Source: an uncultured Clostridia bacterium
Lineage (GTDB): Bacteria; Bacillota; Clostridia; Christensenellales; Aristaeellaceae
Direction: 5' to 3'
Length of the DNA stretch: 6,031 nt
Assembly: GCA_946626395.1 (NCBI GenBank)
Contig: CAMOUF010000081.1
Coordinates: forward strand, 1-6,031
The position numbers and the translations under genes are program-made. The notes under the pieces were generated by a model. The model was not told the DNA's origin and made no database searches. It saw only the letters and a list, made by a program, of their open reading frames with translations. Below, piece after piece: positions 1-6,031 of the stretch; within the stretch, counting starts at the first letter, position 1, and each line of letters begins with the position of its first letter.

Positions 1-989
1 ATGGATGCTCCGTCCCTGCCGTTGCTCCAGGACTCGTAGCGCTTGTTTTCGCCGATGTAATCCTTGGCGTATTCCACCACGCGGTTCACGGTGATCACGC
101 CCTCGGTGACCAGGTCCACGCCCTCCAGGTAGGCGATGGGCGGAATATCCTCGGTGAACTCCAGGGACGCGCGCAGGGGCTTGTTCAACCATTTGGCAGC
201 AATGGAGGAGGTGGTGCCGCCGCAGATGATATGCTTGCCTTCCTTGGCAAAAAACAAATTCATCATCCGGTTGCCGTCATCCCGGTTGCTGGGCGGCCCG
301 AAAAGTATGTTCATGGGTATACGCTTGCGGATGCGTACCACGCAGGAGGTGGCGTCATCCCCCGGTTTGCCGCCGTAGAGCTTATTGCACTCGTCCACCA
401 GTATGGTGGACAGGTTTTTGGCGGTGTAGCCGCACAGATTCATGGCTTCCATGAAGGTGATAATATCCTCCCGCTTCCAGCCGAAGTTGTAGGCGGTGCC
501 GATGCCGGCGTGCGGACAGCCATCGCTCATAGCAATGAAAACATCATCCTCCTGCAGGCGAATCAGCGAACGGAAAATCTGTTTGCCTCCGATGGTGGTT
601 TCTTTACGGGGATATTCCCAGTTTTCGCCATTGCGCAGCACGATCACCTGGGGATTGTCGTACTGGATTAACTCTGCAGTCTGGTTTCGAATCACGCGAA
701 TAATCGTGAAAGTGGAATAAGCTACGCCGCGCACCGAGCACACCGGCAAGGTGGCGGCAATGGTTTCCACGCATTCCTCAATGGACAGTCCTGCGGCCAG
801 CATAGTGGAAATGATCTTGCTGGTGAGGGTGGAGAGGATGCTGGCTTTCACACCGCTGCCAAGGCCGTCTGCCAGCACGATTACCGTGGAACCATCCTCC
901 TGCTCCACCACGTCCACATGGTCACCGCAAAGCTGTTCCCCTGCATGGTTGATGCTTTTATAGCCGATATCACAGGTCAGGTCATTCAT
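1..989 (-). CDS. SpoIIE/PP2C-family serine phosphatase, hydrogenase-linked (3' end cut off)
   Basis: Probable metal-dependent protein serine/threonine phosphatase of the SpoIIE/PP2C (PPM) family, expected to remove phosphate from a regulatory protein in the cytoplasm; its substrate is unknown. The frame is open from ATG at 989 to the window edge, giving 329 residues without a stop. The phosphatase domain spans about residues 1-222. Likely metal-binding acidic motifs are GD at 22-23, ADGLGSG at 40-46 (Asp41), MSDG at 154-157 (Asp156) and GDDATS at 210-215 (Asp211/212). From about 225 a second region begins, with a CGGTTSS motif at 256-262 and a GVDLVTEGV segment near 290-298; I recall similar tails in clostridial hydrogenase-linked phosphatases but cannot assign a fold. 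No signal peptide, membrane segment or N-terminal sensor domain is visible, so input probably comes from a partner. The start overlaps the hydrogenase stop by 8 nt (ATGAATGA), which suggests translational coupling. The alternative ATG at 985 meets a stop after one further codon. The family call is secure; the target is not known. Confidence 0.93.
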   Translation of the reverse strand, partial: MNDLTCDIGYKSINHAGEQLCGDHVDVVEQEDGSTVIVLADGLGSGVKASILSTLTSKIISTMLAAGLSIEECVETIAATLPVCSVRGVAYSTFTIIRVIRNQTAELIQYDNPQVIVLRNGENWEYPRKETTIGGKQIFRSLIRLQEDDVFIAMSDGCPHAGIGTAYNFGWKREDIITFMEAMNLCGYTAKNLSTILVDECNKLYGGKPGDDATSCVVRIRKRIPMNILFGPPSNRDDGNRMMNLFFAKEGKHIICGGTTSSIAAKWLNKPLRASLEFTEDIPPIAYLEGVDLVTEGVITVNRVVEYAKDYIGENKRYESWSNGRDGAS

Positions 990-2658
990 TGGTGATGGAC
1001 TCCTTCAGTTTGGTCAGGGCGATCTTCGTTTCGGCAGCCGTTTCACCCAGAAGGCTTGCAATCTCCTGTACAATGCGCATTTGCTTATCCACGACCTTGT
1101 CTGCTACTTCCACGGTCTGGCGGCTGATTTCCTCTCGCTGACGGCGCACATCCTCCTCTTCGCTCACATCCCGCATGATACAGAGCAGCATGCGACCCTC
1201 TTCGGCAGGCACGATCGTTTGCTGGATAGTGCAGCCGTATTCGGCCAGATAGGAGCGCTGGTGGAATATGCCCTGGCCTGTGCTTTTCACCTTCATGAAG
1301 GGCGTGGGGTCCAGAATGCGGACAACCTGGTCGCCCAGCACGGCGCTTTCAGAACGAAGGTTGAGTATCTTGAGGGCTGCAGGGTTGATCTGCTGCACTT
1401 CCAATTGGTCATTCAGCATAATGATGCCGTTGGGACTGTTGCGGGCAATGGTGTCATTCACATTTTCCGCCTTTTCCATCAGATAGGGGAGGCACATGGA
1501 GATTTCCGCCTTGCCCTGGTAAATGGCGATGGCTTTTTCCCGGCAGGTGTTATAGCCGCAGGAACCGCAGTTCAGCTCCTGGCTGGGCTTGAATTTACCC
1601 ATTTTCCGGAGAATGTCCCGGATCTCGGTTTCGCTGGGCATCACAGCCCGCTGGTCGATGGGTTCGAAACGCTTGCGCAGTTCCCGGGTTTCCGGCTGCT
1701 CTATCTCAAAATCCTTGTCGCCGGCGTACCCGGCCACCGCCAGATAGTCCTTGAGCGGGCTGTGACCATACTTCTCCATGACCGGACCGCCTGCGCAGCT
1801 GCCTACGCAAGCGCTCATTTCGATAAAACAGTGGTGGATTTTTCCCTGATCGATTTCCTTCAGGGCTGCGATGCAGTTTTCCACTCCGTCCAGGGCCAGG
1901 TAGCTGAAGTTCGGCGCGTCCATGGCCATGGTTTTCAGAATGCCGCCGGTTGTCGGGAAAAAACGGGCCCGGCTGTGCTCGTCGTGCTCCTGCCGGTGCT
2001 GGATTTCAATCCCTTCTTTTTTCAGCCAGTTGGTAAGTTCCTCATAGGTCAGCACCGCATCCACCATGCCCTCGTAGTACTCGGCCTCGTCCTTCTTGGC
2101 CACACAGGGGCCGATAAAAACGGTCTTCGCGTTGGGCAGGCGCCGCTTGATATCCTCGCAATGGGCCTGCATGGGCGACATCACGTCTGCCAGGCAGGGA
2201 AGCACACGGGGAAAATACTTTTGAATCAGCAGGTTGATGGAATGACAGCAGGAGGAAATAACCACATCCCGGTCCTCTTCCTTCAGGATGCGGTCGTATT
2301 CCCGTTTGACCAGGGTGGCTCCCAGAGCGGTTTCCTCCACGTCATAAAACCCCAGCTTTTTCAGCGCCTCGCGCATGGCCTCGATCCCCACGCCTTCATA
2401 ATTGGCAACGAAGGAAGGAGCCAGGGACACCACCACCGGATCGCCGCTCTGAATGAGCACCTTGACCTTTTCGGTTTCCTCCACGATCTCCTTGGCGTTT
2501 TGCGGACAGACCACGAAGCAATGGCCGCACAGGATGCATTCATTGCCGATGATGTGTGCCTGGTTGCCGGAGAAACGGATGGACTTTACCGGGCAGTGGC
2601 GAATGCACTTGTAGCAATTCTTGCAGTTGGATTTTTTCAGCGTCAGACAGTTCGGCAT
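982..2658 (-). CDS. hydS: PAS-containing, putatively sensory [FeFe]-hydrogenase (group C, HydS-like)
   Basis: A 558-residue cytoplasmic [FeFe]-hydrogenase-fold protein, probably an H2/redox sensor rather than a bulk H2 producer. Domains in order: a two-cluster [4Fe-4S] ferredoxin (Cys12/15/18/22 and Cys41/44/47/51); the H-cluster domain, about 70-320; a further four-Cys FeS domain (Cys364/367/372/389, CxxCGYxxC type); a PAS domain, about 400-498; and a charged helical, probably coiled-coil tail, about 499-558. The H-cluster motifs are variant. L1 is SSCCHS (135-140), where catalytic enzymes have TSCCP; L2 is GPCVAKK (183-189), where they have MPCxxKK; L3 is EMSACVGSCAGGP (280-292). The four H-cluster ligands should be Cys138, 185, 284 and 288, all present. 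The canonical L2 Met is Gly183 and the L3 Met is Ser282, changes I recall from HydS proteins such as that of Thermotoga maritima. The gene starts 3 nt after the ferredoxin-like gene and overlaps the phosphatase gene, the arrangement of phosphatase-linked group C enzymes. The sensory role is inferred from architecture; a slow catalytic enzyme is the alternative. Confidence 0.95.
   Translation of the reverse strand: MPNCLTLKKSNCKNCYKCIRHCPVKSIRFSGNQAHIIGNECILCGHCFVVCPQNAKEIVEETEKVKVLIQSGDPVVVSLAPSFVANYEGVGIEAMREALKKLGFYDVEETALGATLVKREYDRILKEEDRDVVISSCCHSINLLIQKYFPRVLPCLADVMSPMQAHCEDIKRRLPNAKTVFIGPCVAKKDEAEYYEGMVDAVLTYEELTNWLKKEGIEIQHRQEHDEHSRARFFPTTGGILKTMAMDAPNFSYLALDGVENCIAALKEIDQGKIHHCFIEMSACVGSCAGGPVMEKYGHSPLKDYLAVAGYAGDKDFEIEQPETRELRKRFEPIDQRAVMPSETEIRDILRKMGKFKPSQELNCGSCGYNTCREKAIAIYQGKAEISMCLPYLMEKAENVNDTIARNSPNGIIMLNDQLEVQQINPAALKILNLRSESAVLGDQVVRILDPTPFMKVKSTGQGIFHQRSYLAEYGCTIQQTIVPAEEGRMLLCIMRDVSEEEDVRRQREEISRQTVEVADKVVDKQMRIVQEIASLLGETAAETKIALTKLKESITNE
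1000..1005 (-). promoter_or_regulatory. Shine-Dalgarno site for the phosphatase, inside the hydrogenase gene
   Basis: AAGGAG on the minus strand lies 10 nt upstream of the ATG at 989, within the last codons of the hydrogenase gene. It supports that ATG as the start. Together with the 8-nt start/stop overlap it indicates coupled translation of sensor and phosphatase. Confidence 0.7.
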
Positions 2659-2661
2659 TGT

Positions 2662-2901
2662 TTACACCCTTGCTTTTATTTCTTTTTCAAAGAAGGAGGG
2701 AACGGTTTCCGGAGACACGGAGAAGAATTCCCCGTCCACCGTGACGCACACGCCCTGCTGGCATTTGCCCATGCAGAAGGTGCCGCCCAGTTCGATCTTA
2801 TCGTTCAGGCCTTCTTTGGCGATCAGCTCCTGCAATTGCTCCACCACAGCCCGGGAGCCTTTGATATGGCATGAAGAACCGATACATACAGTGATTTTCA
2901 T
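2662..2901 (-). CDS. Small thioredoxin-fold [2Fe-2S] ferredoxin (NuoE/HydC-like)
   Basis: A 79-residue stand-alone [2Fe-2S] protein of the thioredoxin-like ferredoxin family, related to the C-terminal part of NuoE/HoxE/HydC subunits. The ligand pattern is clear: Cys6-x4-Cys11 near the N-terminus and Cys43-x3-Cys47 later. A fifth cysteine, Cys52, follows in the sequence QQGVCV. The segment TFCMGKCQQGVCV matches the second cluster loop of the family. It lacks the extra N-terminal helical region of full NuoE, so it is a minimal single-domain carrier rather than a complex I subunit. It lies 3 nt upstream of the sensory hydrogenase gene, so it probably exchanges electrons with that protein or helps relay its redox state (inference). 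The ATG at 2901 has a strong AAAAGGAG site 8 nt upstream. It is the first gene after the only real intergenic gap and so may open a transcription unit. The family assignment is confident; the partner is inferred from position alone. Confidence 0.9.
   Translation of the reverse strand: MKITVCIGSSCHIKGSRAVVEQLQELIAKEGLNDKIELGGTFCMGKCQQGVCVTVDGEFFSVSPETVPSFFEKEIKARV
2665..2671 (-). promoter_or_regulatory. Weak Shine-Dalgarno site for the hydrogenase
   Basis: AAGGGTG lies 6 nt upstream of the ATG at 2658, inside the last codons of the preceding gene. It matches the consensus less well than the other ribosome sites in the window. Hydrogenase translation may therefore rely partly on ribosomes arriving from the upstream gene, whose stop is only 3 nt before this start. 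Confidence 0.5.
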
Positions 2902-2909
2902 GTTTACGT

Positions 2910-2917
2910 CTCCTTTT
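2910..2917 (-). promoter_or_regulatory. Strong Shine-Dalgarno site for the [2Fe-2S] protein
   Basis: AAAAGGAG lies 8 nt before the ATG at 2901 and fixes that start. It sits about 16 nt downstream of the hairpin at 2934-2965 in transcript order, so the hairpin would not sequester it directly. Confidence 0.7.
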
Positions 2918-2933
2918 GTATTTTCTCGAAAGG

Positions 2934-2965
2934 AAAGGGGAGAAGGCTCACCGCTGCTCCCCTTT
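2934..2965 (-). terminator. Hairpin between kinase and ferredoxin genes; possible terminator or attenuator
   Basis: Perfect 9-bp inverted repeat: AAAGGGGAG at 2934-2942 and CTCCCCTTT at 2957-2965, with a 14-nt loop. It begins 26 nt after the kinase stop codon in transcript order. On the minus strand the stem is followed by CCTTTC, a poor U-tract. On the plus strand it is followed by TCTCATTC, which is also weak. It could be a leaky intrinsic terminator, an attenuator or an RNA-processing/stability hairpin between adhE-kinase and the downstream hyd genes. The remainder of the 90-bp gap (2902-2991) shows no convincing -35/-10 pair. Confidence 0.5.
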
Positions 2966-2991
2966 TCTCATTCGAATTTCCTGGAACGGGA

Positions 2992-3741
2992 TTAATGGTA
3001 CTCCACTACGTTGGCCCAGGAGAGCAGCAGCGCCCGTTCCTTTTCGTTACCTTTGACAGACTGGCTGGCAGCCACGATGGGCAGCCACTTCTGCACATAC
3101 TGCACAGGCGTTCCGCTCTTTTCACAGAACAGGTTCAGGTATTCCTTCGCCTTGTCAGTATCGTCGTTGAGACAGAACAGCAGGTAGGTACGCGCTACGT
3201 CAGCTGAAGCGTTGCCCTGGGTCACATGGCTCCAGTCAATGATATAGGGCGTGCCGTCCTGGCTGATGATCACGTTGGAGGGCCAGAAATCACCGTGGCA
3301 CACCTTGTTATGGGTGGGCATGCCTTCAAGCCGGGCATGCAGGTCATAGCGTGTGGTGGCATCCAGGTCGGCCTGGCTGATCTTGCGGCTCATTTTATCC
3401 TTAAGCCGATTCAGCATGGGGCAGGTTTTGCTTTGCACTTCCATCTGGATATCCACAAATTGATTCAAATATTTTGACTGGTTGTCCGGGTCCTCTTTCA
3501 TTATCTGGGACAGTGTTTTCCCCTGGATGAATTCAGAGATGATGGCCCATTTGCCCTCAATCATGGTAACGCCCAGGATCTTTGGAATGTGCAGCCCGGT
3601 CTCCTCGATGCGGGCCTGGTTCAGCGCTTCATTGAGGATATCCGCCTTTGAATAGTTTTCATTGAATACTTTGACGCACCGGTCGCCATCCCGATAAATG
3701 GTCTTGGTATTGCGTACGGCAATCACGCGGTCCAGATTCAT
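2992..3741 (-). CDS. APH/choline-kinase-family phosphotransferase, substrate unknown
   Basis: A 249-residue protein with the protein-kinase-like fold of the APH/choline kinase family, expected to transfer the gamma-phosphate of ATP to a small molecule or, less often, a protein. Landmarks are a probable ATP-binding lysine in RCVKVF (Lys24), the linker-like segment IISEFIQGKTL near 67-77, the catalytic loop HGDFWPSNVI at 149-158 (Asp151 base, Asn156 metal ligand), the metal aspartate in YIIDWS (Asp169), and SADVARTYLLF at 179-189, typical of the family. It is complete, with no signal peptide or membrane segment. It starts 16 nt after the adhE stop codon, with AAAAGGAGG touching that stop, so it is very probably cotranscribed with adhE. 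Annotation pipelines would probably label it aminoglycoside phosphotransferase, but nothing here supports antibiotic resistance. Its place between adhE and a hydrogenase-phosphatase module allows a regulatory or metabolic role. Fold confident; substrate unknown. Confidence 0.88.
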   Translation of the reverse strand: MNLDRVIAVRNTKTIYRDGDRCVKVFNENYSKADILNEALNQARIEETGLHIPKILGVTMIEGKWAIISEFIQGKTLSQIMKEDPDNQSKYLNQFVDIQMEVQSKTCPMLNRLKDKMSRKISQADLDATTRYDLHARLEGMPTHNKVCHGDFWPSNVIISQDGTPYIIDWSHVTQGNASADVARTYLLFCLNDDTDKAKEYLNLFCEKSGTPVQYVQKWLPIVAASQSVKGNEKERALLLSWANVVEYH

Positions 3742-3749
3742 CTTCTCTT

Positions 3750-3758
3750 CCTCCTTTT
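3750..3758 (-). promoter_or_regulatory. Consensus Shine-Dalgarno site for the kinase-fold gene
   Basis: AAAAGGAGG on the minus strand begins at the last base of the adhE TGA and lies 8 nt before the ATG at 3741. It is a near-perfect clostridial ribosome site, supports this start and argues that adhE and this gene share an mRNA. Confidence 0.75.
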
Positions 3759-6031
3759 CACTGCTTCCGGCCGGGACGGTAGGCCTTCTTCACAGCGTCA
3801 TCCTGCACTTCTCCCAGGTCATCTGCCGTGGGCTTGCATGCTTCGGTAAAATGCTTTTCCCCATAGTAGGCATTCAAGTACATCTGCTTGATTTCACTCA
3901 TGAGCGGATAACGCGGATTGGCGCCTGTGCACTGATCGTCGAAGGCCTGCTCCACCATGTCGTCAAGCCGGTTCAGGAAGTCCTGCTCATCGGGCACATA
4001 ATCCCTGATTGCAGGCTTGATGCCCACATAGGTTTTCAGGTCATTGATCATCCTGATCAGCCCTTCCAGCTTATCCTGGTCACTGTCGCCCTTCACGCCC
4101 AGGGCTTCAGCCACTTCTGCGTATCGCCGCAGGGTATGGGGATGATCGTACTGCGGGAAAGTGCCCATCTTGGAGGGGGCTTCGGCGGCGTTGAAGCGCA
4201 GGACTTCTTCAATCATCAGCGCGTTGGCCACGCCGTGGGCGATATGATGGAATGCACCCAGTTTATGGGCCATGGAGTGGCATACGCCAAGGAAGGCGTT
4301 GGCAAAGGCCATGCCGGCCATGGTGGCGGCGTTTGCCATTTTTTCACGGGCTTCAATGTCGGTCAGGCCATTGTCATAGGCGCGGGGAAGGTATTCAAAG
4401 ATGGTCTGCAGCGCTTTGACAGCCAGTCCATCGGTGTAATCCGTAGCCATCATGGAAGCGTAGGCTTCCAGGGCGTGCGTCACGGCGTCGATGCCGCTGG
4501 AAGCAGTCAGGCCCTTGGGAGCGGTCATATGGAAATCGGTATCAATGATCGCCATATTGGGCAGCAGCGCGTAATCAGCGAGGGGGTATTTAATGCCGCT
4601 CTGTTCATCGGTGATTACGGCGAAGGGCGTTACTTCGCTGCCTGTGCCGGCGGAGGTTGGAATGGCGATGAAATAAGCCTTTTCGCCCATTTTCGGGAAG
4701 GTATAGACCCGCTTGCGGATATCCATGAAGCGCATGGCCATATCCTGGAAATCGACATCGGGGTGCTCATACAGCATCCACATGATTTTGCCGGCATCCA
4801 TGGCGCTGCCGCCGCCCAGGGCGATGATCACGTCCGGCTGGAAGAGGCGCATCTGCTCCGCACCGGCCTTGGCGCAGGCCAGGGTAGGATCGGGGGCTAC
4901 ATCAAAGAAGGTGGTGTGTGCAATGCCCAATTCATCCAGCTTTTCGGTAATGGGCCTGGTGTTGCCGTTGTGATAAAGGAAATTGTCGGTAACAATAAAG
5001 GCCTTCTTTTTACCCATCACGTGCTTCAGTTCATCCAGTGCCACCGGAAGGCAGCCCTTCTTGATATACACCTTCTCCGGTGCGCGGAACCACAGCATGT
5101 TCTCTCTCCTTTCGGCCACGGTCTTGATGTTCAGCAGTTGCTTGACGCCTACATTTTCAGATACCGAATTACCGCCCCAGCTGCCGCAGCCCAGCGTAAG
5201 GGACGGAGCCATTTTGAAGTTGTACAGATCGCCGATGCCGCCCTGGGAAGAAGGCGTGTTCACCACGATACGGCAGGTTTTCATTCGGGCGGCGAAGGCA
5301 TCCAGCACCTCGGGCTTCCTTTGGGTATCGGCATACAGGGAAGCAGTGTGGCCGAAGCCGCCATCGGCGATCAGCCGATCAGCCTTCGAGAAAGCGTCCT
5401 CCAGGTCCCTGGCACGATACATGGCCAGCACTGGGCTTAACTTTTCATGGGCGAATTCTTCGGAAAGCTCTACGGAGTCCACCTCACCGATGAGTACCTT
5501 GGTTCCTTCCGGCACGGTGACGCCGGCCAGCGAGGCGATTTTGCAGGCGCTCTGGCCCACAATTTTGGCATTCAAAGCCCCGTTGATCAGGATCGTATGA
5601 CGCACCTTGTCCAGTTCGGTGCCGCGAAGGAACCAGCAGCCGCGATCTGCAAATTCAGCCTTGACCGCTTCATAAATGCTGTCCAGCACGATCACGCTCT
5701 GCTCAGAAGCGCAGATCATGCCGTTATCGAAGGTTTTGGAATGAATAATGGAATTGACAGCCAGGACCAGGTTGGCGCTGTCGTCGATGACGGCGGGCAC
5801 GTTGCCGGCACCTACGCCCAGGGCTGGCTTGCCGCTGGAATAAGCGGCCTTGACCATGCCGGGGCCGCCGGTTGCCAGAATGATATCCGCTTTCTGCATC
5901 AGGGTGTTGGTCATGTCCAGAGAAGGCACGTCGATCCAGCTGATAATGCCTTCCGGGGCACCGGCCTTCACCGCTGCGTCCATTACCTCCCTGGCTGCGG
6001 CAATGGTGGATTTCCTGGCACGGGGATGGGG
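3758..6031 (-). CDS. adhE: Bifunctional aldehyde-alcohol dehydrogenase AdhE (5' end cut off)
   Basis: Fermentative enzyme that reduces acetyl-CoA to acetaldehyde (N-terminal CoA-acylating aldehyde dehydrogenase domain) and then to ethanol (C-terminal iron-dependent alcohol dehydrogenase domain), using two NADH; the family forms cytoplasmic spirosome filaments. The frame is open to the window edge: 757 codons are visible and, against the remembered E. coli AdhE (891 residues), about 140 N-terminal residues are missing. Counting from the first visible residue, the aldehyde dehydrogenase part has ATGGPGMVKAAYSS near 53-66 and the catalytic cysteine in FDNGMICASEQS (Cys107). The linker near 304-336 contains ENMLW. 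The alcohol dehydrogenase part has the NAD-binding GGGSAMDAGKI (406-416) and iron ligands Asp515, His519, His585 and His599, with the spacings of the E. coli enzyme. FDDQCTGANPRYPL lies near the end, followed by a short charged tail. No frameshift or lost catalytic residue is seen. The Met at 5983 is internal, so it should not be taken as the start. Confidence 0.98.
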   Translation of the reverse strand, partial: PHPRARKSTIAAAREVMDAAVKAGAPEGIISWIDVPSLDMTNTLMQKADIILATGGPGMVKAAYSSGKPALGVGAGNVPAVIDDSANLVLAVNSIIHSKTFDNGMICASEQSVIVLDSIYEAVKAEFADRGCWFLRGTELDKVRHTILINGALNAKIVGQSACKIASLAGVTVPEGTKVLIGEVDSVELSEEFAHEKLSPVLAMYRARDLEDAFSKADRLIADGGFGHTASLYADTQRKPEVLDAFAARMKTCRIVVNTPSSQGGIGDLYNFKMAPSLTLGCGSWGGNSVSENVGVKQLLNIKTVAERRENMLWFRAPEKVYIKKGCLPVALDELKHVMGKKKAFIVTDNFLYHNGNTRPITEKLDELGIAHTTFFDVAPDPTLACAKAGAEQMRLFQPDVIIALGGGSAMDAGKIMWMLYEHPDVDFQDMAMRFMDIRKRVYTFPKMGEKAYFIAIPTSAGTGSEVTPFAVITDEQSGIKYPLADYALLPNMAIIDTDFHMTAPKGLTASSGIDAVTHALEAYASMMATDYTDGLAVKALQTIFEYLPRAYDNGLTDIEAREKMANAATMAGMAFANAFLGVCHSMAHKLGAFHHIAHGVANALMIEEVLRFNAAEAPSKMGTFPQYDHPHTLRRYAEVAEALGVKGDSDQDKLEGLIRMINDLKTYVGIKPAIRDYVPDEQDFLNRLDDMVEQAFDDQCTGANPRYPLMSEIKQMYLNAYYGEKHFTEACKPTADDLGEVQDDAVKKAYRPGRKQ

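Noticed and set aside
231..720. Overlapping plus-strand ORFs within the first kilobase
   Set aside because: The minus strand is continuously open there and encodes the SpoIIE/PP2C motifs; the plus-strand products show no domain.
982..2658. Catalytic H2-evolving hydrogenase (HydA, group A)
   Set aside because: The L2 and L3 methionines are replaced, L1 lacks its proline, and a PAS domain with a helical tail and an adjacent phosphatase gene fit the putatively sensory group C better.
1081..2874. Plus-strand ORF of 597 codons antisense to the hydrogenase and ferredoxin genes
   Set aside because: Its protein shows no recognisable domain and is a shadow of well-supported minus-strand genes; long open antisense frames are common in G+C-rich coding DNA.
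2902..2991. Sigma-A promoter for the hydrogenase operon
   Set aside because: I could not find a -35/-10 pair with acceptable spacing on the minus strand of this 90-bp gap; an atypical promoter cannot be excluded.
2992..3741. Aminoglycoside resistance gene
   Set aside because: Only general APH-fold motifs are present, there is no mobile-element context, and the gene is embedded in a fermentation/hydrogenase locus.
3698..5440. Plus-strand ORF of 580 codons antisense to adhE
   Set aside because: It lies opposite an unmistakable adhE reading frame and its His/Gly-rich translation looks like reverse-complement coding sequence, with no family signature.
5981..5983. Met codon as the start of adhE
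   Set aside because: The frame continues upstream to the window edge and encodes residues matching AdhE (PRARKSTIAAAREV), so this Met is internal.

Overview
The window holds five genes, all on the minus strand and packed nearly end to end. Their likely transcription order, from high to low coordinates, is adhE (5' end cut off by the window edge), an APH/choline-kinase-fold phosphotransferase, a 79-residue thioredoxin-fold [2Fe-2S] protein, a PAS-containing [FeFe]-hydrogenase of the putatively sensory group C type (hydS-like), and a SpoIIE/PP2C-type phosphatase (3' end cut off by the other edge). The bifunctional AdhE, the sensory-type [FeFe]-hydrogenase, the SpoIIE-like phosphatase and the strong AGGAGG-type ribosome binding sites point to a fermentative anaerobic Firmicute of the class Clostridia. 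The G+C content looks moderately high, above 50% by eye, so a gut or rumen clostridial lineage is more likely than a low-GC Clostridium. I cannot name a species.

Layout: 3758-6031 is adhE (acetyl-CoA to ethanol), lacking roughly its first 140 codons. After 16 nt comes the kinase-fold gene (2992-3741), whose Shine-Dalgarno sequence touches the adhE stop codon. The only real intergenic gap, 2902-2991, carries a hairpin at 2934-2965 with a 9-bp perfect stem that may be a terminator or attenuator. I see no convincing sigma-A promoter in it. Then come the thioredoxin-like ferredoxin (2662-2901), the hydrogenase (982-2658, 3 nt downstream) and the phosphatase (1-989, overlapping the hydrogenase by 8 nt). 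These last three are almost certainly one operon; whether adhE and the kinase gene share the transcript depends on how strong the hairpin is.

How the genes may work together: AdhE disposes of reducing power as ethanol, competing with H2 production. HydS-like proteins keep an H-cluster and FeS relay but end in a PAS domain and helical tail rather than a catalytic partner, so they are thought to sense H2 or redox state. A translationally coupled PP2C phosphatase is the obvious output module, and the [2Fe-2S] protein could carry electrons to or from the hydrogenase. A reasonable inference is an H2/redox-sensing phospho-signalling locus attached to ethanol fermentation. The kinase-fold protein is a candidate, but unproven, counterpart to the phosphatase. 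Phosphatase-associated group C [FeFe]-hydrogenases are already recognised, so the overall system is not new. The less explained parts are the APH-fold gene, the phosphatase's C-terminal domain and the junction hairpin.

No tRNA, rRNA, CRISPR, insertion sequence or integration signature was found. Several long plus-strand ORFs are antisense shadows of these genes.
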